A DNA stretch of 64,000 nucleotides, from positions 1,240,001 through 1,304,000 of the forward strand of contig NZ_CP081943.1 in the NCBI RefSeq assembly GCF_020423045.1, given 5' to 3'. Shown here piece by piece: positions 46,450 to 53,690 of the stretch. This stretch comes from Pseudomonas sp. MM213. GTDB lineage: Bacteria > Pseudomonadota > Gammaproteobacteria > Pseudomonadales > Pseudomonadaceae. The notes below the pieces were generated by a model. That model worked only from the letters and a program-made list of their open reading frames with translations. It ran no database searches and had not been told where the DNA came from. Numbering within the stretch: the first letter of the stretch is position 1; every line of letters starts with the position of its first letter. The position numbers and the translations under genes are program-made.

Positions 46450-47850
46450 TCAGTCTACCGATTCCAGGCGCAAGGCATCGCCGAGCAGGCTCAGTGCAGC
46501 GGCCAGATCATGATCACCGCCAAAGCTATGACTGAGGCGAAAGTGTTGCGTGTGCAGGCCCTGCAAACTGAACAGCTCGCCCGGCGCAATCACCACCTGA
46601 TGCTTGAGCAGGCGCTGAAACACCCGCCGAACATCGACCTGTCGCAGGGAGCGCACCCAAATCGTTGCCCCACCCTGAGGCTCGACAAAATGCAAGGCGT
46701 CGCCCAGGCGCTCCTGCAACAACTGCGTCATCTGCACCTTGCGGTCCTTGAGCAACCTGCGCAGCACATGAAGGTGCTGGTCGATCCGTCCGTTACCGTA
46801 CAAACGGGCAATGGCTTTCTGGCGAATCGGCGACAGGCGAAAGGCACGCAGTAAAAAGTGCCGCTGCAATTCGGCGCTGAAATGCCGTGACAACAGAAAG
46901 CCGTAGGGCGCTTCCGGGCCGATGATTTTCTCGAACGTGGAAAACACGATCAGCCGCTCAGGGTCGAGCAGATCGCGAAACCGCAAGCCGCCCGGTTCGA
47001 ATTCGAGTTCGCCGTAGCAATCGTTTTCCAGCGCCCAGCTGCCATGCCGTTCGAGGAGCTGCGCAATGGCTCGTCGGTTGTCGTCATCTGCAAGGCTGCC
47101 TTGCGGCATGTTCAAAGCGGATGACAGCACGACCAACCGCACCGGGTGGGTCTCCAGCAGCTTCTTGAGCTGTTCGACGTCTAGCCCGCCATCGGTTTGC
47201 AGCGGCAATTCGATCACCTGGACATCGGCGGCCTGGAGCAAGCGCAGAATCGCCCAGTCACACGGAGACTCAAGGACCACCGCGGCGTCTTTGAGGCTCA
47301 ACACGGCGATCAGTATTTCCAGGACGCCGCGCAAGTCGGCGCCAATGTAAACGTCATCGGCATGCCAGCAGCGTACCGGCGTTGTGGTGTAACGCGCGGC
47401 CAGGGCGGTACGCAGTTCCAGTTCCCCGCAGGGCTGCGAAGGCGGTTGCGGCTGGCGCGGATACTGGCGCAGCAGTTCCCGTTCCAGCAGCAATAACGGA
47501 CTGTCGAGGGGTTGCAACAATGCCGGCTCATCGGCACTCAACACCAGCATGCCTGGACACCTGGCACTGAAATAAACGCTTTCGAGCAGGTCATTGCCAT
47601 TGCCGGGCGCATTGATGGCGGACACCGGCAACGCGTAATAACCGGACTTGGCGACCGAATACACGCGCCCTTCTTTCTCCAGCAACGAATACGCGTACTG
47701 AATCGTCGAGATCGACACGCTCAAACGATCCGCCAACTGACGCAACGACGGCAGGCGCACGCGCGTGTCGCTGACCGGCTCATTGATCAGGTGCGTCAGG
47801 TATCGGTACACCGCCTGATAAGCAAAGTCGGTCTCGCGTGGTCCTTTCAA
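46450..47850 (-). CDS. MocR-type regulator: GntR HTH plus aminotransferase-like domain
   Basis: About 466 residues from a TTG at 47850; no ATG is available and TTGA overlaps the previous gene stop by four bases. The N-terminal winged helix is LPSLRQLADRLSVSISTIQYAYSLLEKEGRVYSV. The C-terminal part has the fold-type I aminotransferase layout: LESPCDWAILRL, ALENDCYGELEFE with the PLP-contacting aspartate, and FSTFEKIIGPEAPYGF, where the lysine is at the Schiff-base position. MocR regulators use PLP to sense amino acids or vitamin B6 and usually control neighbouring genes. Coupling to the unknown 496-residue gene suggests a joint function. The PLP-binding lysine region differs from the usual SK pattern. 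Confidence 0.88.
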   Translation of the reverse strand: MKGPRETDFAYQAVYRYLTHLINEPVSDTRVRLPSLRQLADRLSVSISTIQYAYSLLEKEGRVYSVAKSGYYALPVSAINAPGNGNDLLESVYFSARCPGMLVLSADEPALLQPLDSPLLLLERELLRQYPRQPQPPSQPCGELELRTALAARYTTTPVRCWHADDVYIGADLRGVLEILIAVLSLKDAAVVLESPCDWAILRLLQAADVQVIELPLQTDGGLDVEQLKKLLETHPVRLVVLSSALNMPQGSLADDDNRRAIAQLLERHGSWALENDCYGELEFEPGGLRFRDLLDPERLIVFSTFEKIIGPEAPYGFLLSRHFSAELQRHFLLRAFRLSPIRQKAIARLYGNGRIDQHLHVLRRLLKDRKVQMTQLLQERLGDALHFVEPQGGATIWVRSLRQVDVRRVFQRLLKHQVVIAPGELFSLQGLHTQHFRLSHSFGGDHDLAAALSLLGDALRLESVD

Positions 47851-49337
47851 TGTCCCGCTGACCCTTCACCCGCCACCGCGGCATCATCGCCAAAGTTGGC
47901 GCCTTCCGATGGCAGGTCCACACCATCAGCATCCGGGTCAACCACCCTGCCCTCGACCCCTGGCACAGGCCCCATCCGGTAAAGTGTGCCGAGCAGGCCG
48001 ACGGGCAGCCCGCTGACGTCGACCATCCATTGCAGAATCTGCTCCGACACCGGATTGCCCTGCATTGCCCGGTGCAGATCAGGCATCGCCACCAGCATTC
48101 CGGGATGACACTGACGCAGAAAGCGCTCAAGGGCAGCACCGTTTTCGACAAAGGGTGCGAAGAGCAGGCACACCAGCTGAGCCTCGGTCAAACCGAGGCT
48201 TTTTTGCGCCTCGGCCGCAGCCAGCCCACGTTGTTCGGACAGCCTCGCCGGGTTACCGAAGACCGCCACTGCCTGCTCGCACAAACGCTCCGGGAGTCGC
48301 TTGCGGCGCATCATCACTAATGCCCGTTGCAAGTATTCGGCGACACCCGCCTCATAGCTGCGACCGTACACAAAGCACGCTTGCAGCCCCCGCACGTGTG
48401 CGGATATCGAAAGGCTGACGAATTCGTTGTCGCTGATCTGAGCCGCCAGTTCGTCAGGTTGAAAACCGAGAAACTCGGTGAGCAGCGGCCAGCGCTCTTC
48501 GAGGTTGCTGACCAGCATGTCTTGAATGTCGATGAACGTGGTACGGCGACAGGCCTCGAAGCGCTCGGCCGGCCGCCATGCCGCCTGCCCCTGTTCGGCA
48601 TAAAACGCGCTATAGCAGTCACTGCCGATCTCATCGAGCAAGGCGAACAGTTCATCGAAGCCTGTTTCAACAGGACTTGAGGTCTTGAGCCCGGCCTTGG
48701 CCGCCGCCCGCTTCAAGCCTTCGAGAAACTGCTTTTGCTGACGTGACGTGTCACTGCTGACCAAGGCATCGACGCCACCGTCCCAACGCGCGATCTGCCC
48801 ATAGAACTCGCCGGTCGCCAGATAGCCGTCGTCCCACAGATCGATTGGCCCGTTCCAGGTTCGACGGTGGCCCACCATCAGCACATTTAGCCGATTGGCT
48901 TCTCGACCGGCGTCGGAGATCGGTGCCGGGTGGCTGAACGGCAACACTTCGCGGTTATCCACCATCAGCACTTCGACCCGCGGATCGTCGTAGAGAAACA
49001 ACGAACTGTAGCTGCGATGGATGTTTTCCTGGGCCATCGAGCTGGCACCGTTCATTCGCAGGGAGGCCACGCGCAACTGGAACGTGGCAGGCGCCCGACC
49101 GGCAATGCTCAGTTGTGCGGCGCGCAGCAGCGCCAGGGTGTAGCAACTGTCCCGCGAGCCGGACTGGATGGCCAGCACCTTGTAATCGCCAATGCGCTCC
49201 ATGCCCCCCGCGGCGACCACCAGACGCTGGATCATCAGTTGCAATGCCGTGCGTTCGGCCCGAGAGAAAAAACTCAGCAAGCGTTGCAGCATTTGCTGAT
49301 AGACATAGTTCATCGCCTGATCATGGATATGGGTCAT
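47847..49337 (-). CDS. Uncharacterised 496-residue protein coupled to a MocR regulator
   Basis: I do not recognise this protein. It has no signal peptide and no clear membrane helix. The N-terminus (MTHIHDQAMNYVYQQMLQRL) is helical. A central part includes KVLAIQSGSRDSCYTLALLR, HRRTWNGPIDLWDDGYLATG and FYGQIARWDGGVDALVSSD, with many Trp, Tyr and Asp residues. The C-terminal third is a series of helices, ending in an acidic tail (VVDPDADGVDLPSEGANFGDD). No nucleotide-binding or catalytic motif stands out. The stop overlaps the TTG of the MocR gene by four bases. An inverted repeat and an AT-richer sequence lie upstream. The pairing suggests the MocR protein controls this gene and that both act on one signal. 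Confidence 0.8.
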   Translation of the reverse strand: MTHIHDQAMNYVYQQMLQRLLSFFSRAERTALQLMIQRLVVAAGGMERIGDYKVLAIQSGSRDSCYTLALLRAAQLSIAGRAPATFQLRVASLRMNGASSMAQENIHRSYSSLFLYDDPRVEVLMVDNREVLPFSHPAPISDAGREANRLNVLMVGHRRTWNGPIDLWDDGYLATGEFYGQIARWDGGVDALVSSDTSRQQKQFLEGLKRAAAKAGLKTSSPVETGFDELFALLDEIGSDCYSAFYAEQGQAAWRPAERFEACRRTTFIDIQDMLVSNLEERWPLLTEFLGFQPDELAAQISDNEFVSLSISAHVRGLQACFVYGRSYEAGVAEYLQRALVMMRRKRLPERLCEQAVAVFGNPARLSEQRGLAAAEAQKSLGLTEAQLVCLLFAPFVENGAALERFLRQCHPGMLVAMPDLHRAMQGNPVSEQILQWMVDVSGLPVGLLGTLYRMGPVPGVEGRVVDPDADGVDLPSEGANFGDDAAVAGEGSAGH

Positions 49338-49417
49338 CTTTATTTACCTGATGCTCGTAAGTTCAGTACTGCATAAACAGCGATATGCACTGCACAGCGG
49401 ATTGTCTGACACGGATG

Positions 49418-49451
49418 AAGTGCTGGACATTATTGTCAAAGGCTAGCACTT
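49418..49451 (-). promoter_or_regulatory. Inverted repeat flanking a TTGACA box upstream of the unknown gene
   Basis: Seven-base arms AAGTGCT (49418-49424) and AGCACTT (49445-49451) are separated by 20 bases that contain TTGACA on the gene strand (49434-49439). This is a plausible operator and -35 region for the 496-residue gene and MocR gene, about 80-115 bases before its ATG. The -10 box is not clear. Confidence 0.4.
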
Positions 49452-49464
49452 ATACTTTTGGTAA

Positions 49465-49713
49465 TTATTTGAAATAGTTGATCGCCGACGCTGTATCCGT
49501 CGAAGCCGGATGGCACAAAAGCCCCGTACCACCGGCATCTGGCGACTTAACAGAACATCCTAGGAAATGTCCGACAACGTCCCACATATAGGTAGTACAA
49601 GAAATAAAGATAGAAGCCGCACATGTCTTTTTGAAAGCTGCGCAAAGAACTACTGTTGGTCGGATATCTATTAACGATGTGCGTTGAAAAGTATCAGCCT
49701 GACACCCAGACAT
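49465..49713 (-). CDS. Possible small Cys-containing peptide gene
   Basis: 82 residues from ATG 49713, preceded by AAGGA at eight bases. The peptide has six cysteines (positions 4, 24, 31, 39, 53 and 67) and no signal peptide, beginning MSGCQADTFQRTSLIDIRP. It lies on the same strand as the unknown 496-residue gene, 127 bases upstream of it. Composition is AT-richer than typical genes here and no family is recognised, so it may be a chance open frame or a decayed gene. Its good Shine-Dalgarno and position are the only positive evidence. Confidence 0.25.
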   Translation of the reverse strand: MSGCQADTFQRTSLIDIRPTVVLCAAFKKTCAASIFISCTTYMWDVVGHFLGCSVKSPDAGGTGLLCHPASTDTASAINYFK

Positions 49714-49862
49714 GACTCATTCCTTGAGATGAAAGTAATCATTCAATTATCAAGGCTTAGATGCTGATTAGAAGATACAGATCGAGAGCAAAAACCAGTT
49801 CAGTTGCTGAACTGACCCATCGACAGATCGATGAGACGTCTCAATGTTTTGCGAGGGGCAAT
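49714..49862. other. AT-rich gap without a recognised gene
   Basis: With the region 49338-49464 this belongs to a roughly 560-bp AT-richer stretch between the unknown gene and mexS. No gene, REP element or terminator is seen except the terminator at 49863 and the features listed separately. Confidence 0.5.
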
Positions 49863-49891
49863 AAAAAAGTCCGTGCAGGCACGGACTTTTT
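49863..49891. terminator. Intrinsic terminator at the mexS 3' end
   Basis: Arms GTCCGTG (49869-49875) and CACGGAC (49880-49886) with loop CAGG, an A-run on one side and T5 on the other. It terminates mexS leftward and could act on both strands. Confidence 0.9.
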
Positions 49892-49900
49892 CAGGGGCTG

Positions 49901-50923
49901 TTACGCAGGTTCGACCTGAAGGGCGACCCGCTCGCGGCATGGGCATTCGTCCATGTAGCGATGTGCTTCGACAAACTCGGAAAACGGGAAGACCCGAGTC
50001 TTGAGCGGCAGCAGCACGCGATCGGCGGTCATCTGGTTGATGTCGCGCAAGGCCCGTTGCAGTGCGACCTGGTCCTGAATGATGCCCAACTCCGGCTTGC
50101 CGGTGAAATTGCCGATGCAGTGTACAAAGAACTGAATGTTCTTCTGGAACGCTGCACAGGCCGGGAATGGCGTCTGGTTACCCCCTTGCAGGCCATACAG
50201 CACCAGGCTGCCGCGAGGCGCGAGCACATCGCCGAGCAGCGACATCTGCGGGCCGCCCAGGCCATCGAACACCACATCGACACCGCGGTTATCGGTGATC
50301 TTGTTGATCCGCATAAGCAGATCTTCTTCCTCGGTGACGATGACTTTCTCGGCACCCAGCGACAGCAGGTATTCACGCTCTTCGGCCGTTTTCGTGGCGG
50401 CAATCACCCGTACACCCAAGGCTTTACCCAATTGGACGAATGAAGGCCCGGCGCAGTGGCTCGCGTCAGTCACCAGGGCAAATTGCCCAGGCTTGACCCG
50501 TGCCAGATCGGCATAACCAAAGTAAGCAATCAACAGCGGCGTGTAATGCACCGCCGCTTCAATCGGGCTCAGCACGTCCGGATAACGGGTCAGTGCCGAG
50601 CGCGGCAGAACGATTTGCTCGCCATAGACGGGATAGTCGTTCGGACTTTCAGCCGGGAAACTGGCGACCTTGTCGCCAACTGCCAGGTCATCGACGCCAT
50701 CGCCAACCGCCGTCACGACGCCGGACATTTCATGGCCAAGGCCTGAAGGCAAGCGAGCATGGGAGGACGCCAGATTCTGGCGCCAGAGTATGTCGTACCA
50801 GCTGATGCCAATCGCCTCGACGCGCACCTGCACTTCGCCCGGTGCAGGGAGAGCGGCCGCATGCTCTTCGCATTTGAGCACCTCGGCTGGACCAAACTTG
50901 TGAAAACGGATCGTGCGGGACAT
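49901..50923 (-). CDS. mexS: MexS-like zinc-type alcohol dehydrogenase/quinone oxidoreductase
   Basis: 340 residues from ATG 50923, with GAGG seven bases upstream; a TTG at 50938 is in frame. It is a medium-chain reductase without the catalytic zinc ligands of classic alcohol dehydrogenases. GHEMSGVVTAVGDGVDDLAVGDKV and the NAD(P)-binding region ALVTDASHCAGPSFVQLGKALG are visible. In P. aeruginosa, MexS is a divergent neighbour of mexT, and its loss turns on MexT and the MexEF-OprN pump, probably through metabolite stress. Position, strand and length match that arrangement exactly, so the name is well supported though specificity is not known here. Confidence 0.9.
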   Translation of the reverse strand: MSRTIRFHKFGPAEVLKCEEHAAALPAPGEVQVRVEAIGISWYDILWRQNLASSHARLPSGLGHEMSGVVTAVGDGVDDLAVGDKVASFPAESPNDYPVYGEQIVLPRSALTRYPDVLSPIEAAVHYTPLLIAYFGYADLARVKPGQFALVTDASHCAGPSFVQLGKALGVRVIAATKTAEEREYLLSLGAEKVIVTEEEDLLMRINKITDNRGVDVVFDGLGGPQMSLLGDVLAPRGSLVLYGLQGGNQTPFPACAAFQKNIQFFVHCIGNFTGKPELGIIQDQVALQRALRDINQMTADRVLLPLKTRVFPFSEFVEAHRYMDECPCRERVALQVEPA

Positions 50924-51192
50924 CGCAAACCTCGTCAAAGAAACCTCTAATGCCCTGAACTCTATCTGGGCTTTCTACCCAAGACTATCAGTGGCTATTA
51001 ATAGTCGACATGCCTGTCATTGATTCCGCAGCGCCGGCGACATCTTCAAATGTCGTAAGAAACCGAAGCAGCCTTTGTAGGAAAACTGAATTACTCGGTG
51101 CAGAGTAGCAGCCTTTCCCCGTAATATTCATGCCGGCCATTGTTCTCATATGGCTGCTCCCGTCAAGCTTGATGACTCTGCCAGGACTCCAG

Positions 51193-52110
51193 ATGAATCG
51201 TAATGACCTGCGTCGTGTCGACCTGAACCTGTTGATCGTTTTCGAAACACTGATGCACGAACGCAGTGTGACCCGCGCTGCGGAGAAATTGTTCCTCGGC
51301 CAGCCGGCGATCAGTGCGGCGCTCTCGCGCCTGCGCGGGCTGTTCGATGATCCATTGTTCGTGCGAACCGGGCGCAGCATGGAACCGTCCGCGCGGGCGG
51401 TGGAGATCTTCGCCCTGCTCTCCCCGGCCCTGGATTCGATTTCCACGGCTGTCAGCCGCGCAGCAGAGTTCGACCCGGCGACCAGTACGGCGGTGTTCCG
51501 CATCGGCCTGTCGGACGATGTCGAGTTCGCTTTGTTGCCGATGCTGCTCAAGCGCCTGCGCGCCGAATCGCCCGGGATTGTGCTGGTGGTGCGGCGGGCC
51601 AACTACATCCTGATGCCAAGCCTGCTGGCCTCGGGCGAGATTTCAATCGGCGTCAGCTACACCGCCGACCTGCCGGCCAACGCCAAGCGTAAAGTGCTGC
51701 GCCGCAGCATGCCCAAACTGTTGCGTGCCGATACAGTGCCGGGCCCGTTGAGCCTGGATGATTTCTGCGCCCGCCCCCATGCGCTGGTGTCGTTCGCCGG
51801 TGACTTGAGCGGCTTTATAGATGAAGAACTGGAAAAACTCGGGCGCAAACGTCACGTGGTACTCGCGGTGCCGCAGTTCAACGGACTCAGCACGCTCCTC
51901 AGCGGGACGGATATCGTCGCGACGGTGCCGGATTACACGGCTGACGCATTGACGGCAGCAGGCGGTGTGCGGGCGGAAGATCCGCCGTTGCCGGTGCGCA
52001 GCTTTGAATTGCACATGGCCTGGCGTGGGTCGCAGGACAATGACCCGGGTGAGCGTTGGTTGAGGTCGCGGATTCAGATGTTTTTTGGGGATCCGGACAG
52101 TTTGGCCTGA
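51193..52110 (+). CDS. mexT: MexT, LysR-type activator of mexEF-oprN
   Basis: 305 residues from ATG 51193; the upstream in-frame start at 51130 would add 21 unlikely residues. AGGA lies upstream. The N-terminal HTH is intact: MNRNDLRRVDLNLLIVFETL, then SVTRAAEKLFLGQPAISAALS. The effector domain runs to the end. The sequence matches my memory of P. aeruginosa MexT closely, including LRGLFDDPLFVRTGRSMEP. In that species some strains carry inactivating insertions in mexT; none is seen here, so it is probably functional. MexT activates the pump operon and mexS in response to redox or metabolite stress. A candidate binding box lies just before mexE. Confidence 0.94.
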   Translation: MNRNDLRRVDLNLLIVFETLMHERSVTRAAEKLFLGQPAISAALSRLRGLFDDPLFVRTGRSMEPSARAVEIFALLSPALDSISTAVSRAAEFDPATSTAVFRIGLSDDVEFALLPMLLKRLRAESPGIVLVVRRANYILMPSLLASGEISIGVSYTADLPANAKRKVLRRSMPKLLRADTVPGPLSLDDFCARPHALVSFAGDLSGFIDEELEKLGRKRHVVLAVPQFNGLSTLLSGTDIVATVPDYTADALTAAGGVRAEDPPLPVRSFELHMAWRGSQDNDPGERWLRSRIQMFFGDPDSLA

Positions 52111-52139
52111 TCCTGATCTTGTATCAGGGCTTAGGACCT

Positions 52140-52207
52140 CTTCGCGGGCAAGCCTCGCTCCTACAGGAGTATGCGATCAACTGTAGGAGCGAGGCTTGCC
52201 CGCGAAG
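52140..52207. repeat. REP hairpin with perfect 27-base arms
   Basis: Arms 52140-52166 and 52181-52207 are exact reverse complements, beginning CTTCGCGGGCAAGCCTCGC, with a 14-base loop. Same variant as the hairpin at 44623. It lies between mexT and mexE, and could end mexT transcription. Confidence 0.95.
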
Positions 52208-52323
52208 GGAGCGACTCGGTCTCACGCCGATTCCTTGCATTCCCCGCAACACAGAATTGCCGTCAAACACATTGATCGCGTTCCAACCCGAGGTGCATGC
52301 TAGAGGGCTCGCCCGGCGCTTAT

Positions 52324-52347
52324 ATCATTCCGAATGATAGTTACCTT
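52324..52347 (+). promoter_or_regulatory. Candidate MexT box upstream of mexE
   Basis: The sequence ATCA-N5-AATGAT-N4-ACCTT begins 98 bases before the mexE ATG. From memory, the MexT consensus is ATCA-N5-GTCGAT-N4-ACYAT. The spacing is exact and most key bases agree, with mismatches in the middle element and one in the last. Its location fits activation of the pump operon. Confidence 0.55.
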
Positions 52348-52421
52348 CGCTTCATTCGATTCGTGCGACACCAACCCGCCGAGCATCATCCGCCCATCTC
52401 AATACATTGGCGGATGCATCC

Positions 52422-53675
52422 ATGGAACAGTCACTCAAACATTTGCGCTTCCCGTTGGCCCTGCTGGCCGTAGTGGTGATGAGCGCTTGCGGCAAGGCTC
52501 CGGAGTCTGCCGCGACCATGCCTGCGGCGAAAGTCAGCGTCGCCAAGGTGCTGGAACAACCGGTCAATGAGTGGGACGAATTCACCGGGCGCCTTGAAGC
52601 GCCGGAAACGGTAGAGATTCGTCCACGGGTCTCCGGTCAGATCGATGACGTTGCCTTCACCGAAGGCGCGCTGGTCAAGAAAGGCGACTTGCTGTTCCAG
52701 ATCGATCCGCGTCCCTTCCAGGCCGAAGTCCGCCGTCTCGAAGCGCTGGTCGCTCAGTCGCGCGCCAATGCGACCCGCAGCGAAAACGAAGCCCAGCGCG
52801 GTGAGCGCCTGCGTACCAGCAACGCGATTTCCGCCGAGCTGGCCGATTCGCGCACGAGTGCTGCACAAGAAGCCCGCGCTGCAGTCGGTGCCCTTCAGGC
52901 ACAACTGGACCTGGCGAAACTGAACCTGAGCTTCACCCGCGTCACCGCACCGATCAGCGGCCGTGTCAGCCGTGCCGAAATCACCGCCGGCAACCTGGTG
53001 ACCGCCGATACCACCGCGCTGACCAGCGTCGTGTCGACCGACAAGGTCTACGCCTACTTCGACGCTGACGAGCGTGTGTTCCTCAAATACACCCAACTCG
53101 CTCGCCAGGGCAAACGTGGTGCAACCACTCCGGTTTACCTCGGCCTGTCCAACGAAGACGGCAACCCGCACCAGGGCGTGATGAACTTCGTCGACAACCA
53201 GGTCAACCCGAAAACCGGCACCATCCGTGGCCGCGCAGTGTTCGACAACAGCGACGGCGCTTACACCCCGGGCCTTTATGCGCGTCTGAAACTGGTCGGC
53301 AGCGGCACCTACTCCGCCGTGTTGATCAACGATGAAGCGGTCGGTACCGACCTCGGTAAAAAATTCGTGCTGGTGATGGATGCCGACAACAAAACCGCCT
53401 ACCGCGCGGTCGAGCTGGGTCCGAAAATCGAAGGGCTGCGCATCGTGCGCAACGGCTTGAACAAGGACGACACGATCATCGTCAAGGGCCTGCAACGGGT
53501 ACGTCCCGGTTCGCCAGTCACCCCTGAAGTGATCCCGATGGCCAGCGAGCAAACCCTCGCGGCACTCGCACAACAACGACAAGCGCTGGAAGCCAGCAAC
53601 CTGCCCCAAGTCGCACCTGCCAAGGTCGCGCCGGGCTCGGTTGTGAAACTGGCTGCTGCAACCCCACGCGGTTAA
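52422..53675 (+). CDS. mexE: MexE, RND efflux periplasmic adaptor lipoprotein
   Basis: 417 residues from ATG 52422 (an in-frame TTG is at 52407). A lipoprotein signal ends in MSACGK, with the acylated Cys near residue 23. The adaptor fold follows: TVEIRPRVSGQIDDVAF and the paired lipoyl half GRVSRAEITAGNLVTA, a coiled-coil region between, then beta-barrel and membrane-proximal domains. It links the inner-membrane pump MexF and the outer-membrane channel OprN. In P. aeruginosa this pump exports chloramphenicol, fluoroquinolones and signal precursors. mexF begins 15 bases after its stop. Confidence 0.95.
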   Translation: MEQSLKHLRFPLALLAVVVMSACGKAPESAATMPAAKVSVAKVLEQPVNEWDEFTGRLEAPETVEIRPRVSGQIDDVAFTEGALVKKGDLLFQIDPRPFQAEVRRLEALVAQSRANATRSENEAQRGERLRTSNAISAELADSRTSAAQEARAAVGALQAQLDLAKLNLSFTRVTAPISGRVSRAEITAGNLVTADTTALTSVVSTDKVYAYFDADERVFLKYTQLARQGKRGATTPVYLGLSNEDGNPHQGVMNFVDNQVNPKTGTIRGRAVFDNSDGAYTPGLYARLKLVGSGTYSAVLINDEAVGTDLGKKFVLVMDADNKTAYRAVELGPKIEGLRIVRNGLNKDDTIIVKGLQRVRPGSPVTPEVIPMASEQTLAALAQQRQALEASNLPQVAPAKVAPGSVVKLAAATPRG

Positions 53676-53690
53676 GGGATAACGACTCCG

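Noticed and set aside
50985-51030. A second MexT box in the mexS-mexT gap
   Set aside because: Segments such as ATCAGTGGC and GTCGACAT resemble parts of the consensus but not with the required spacing.
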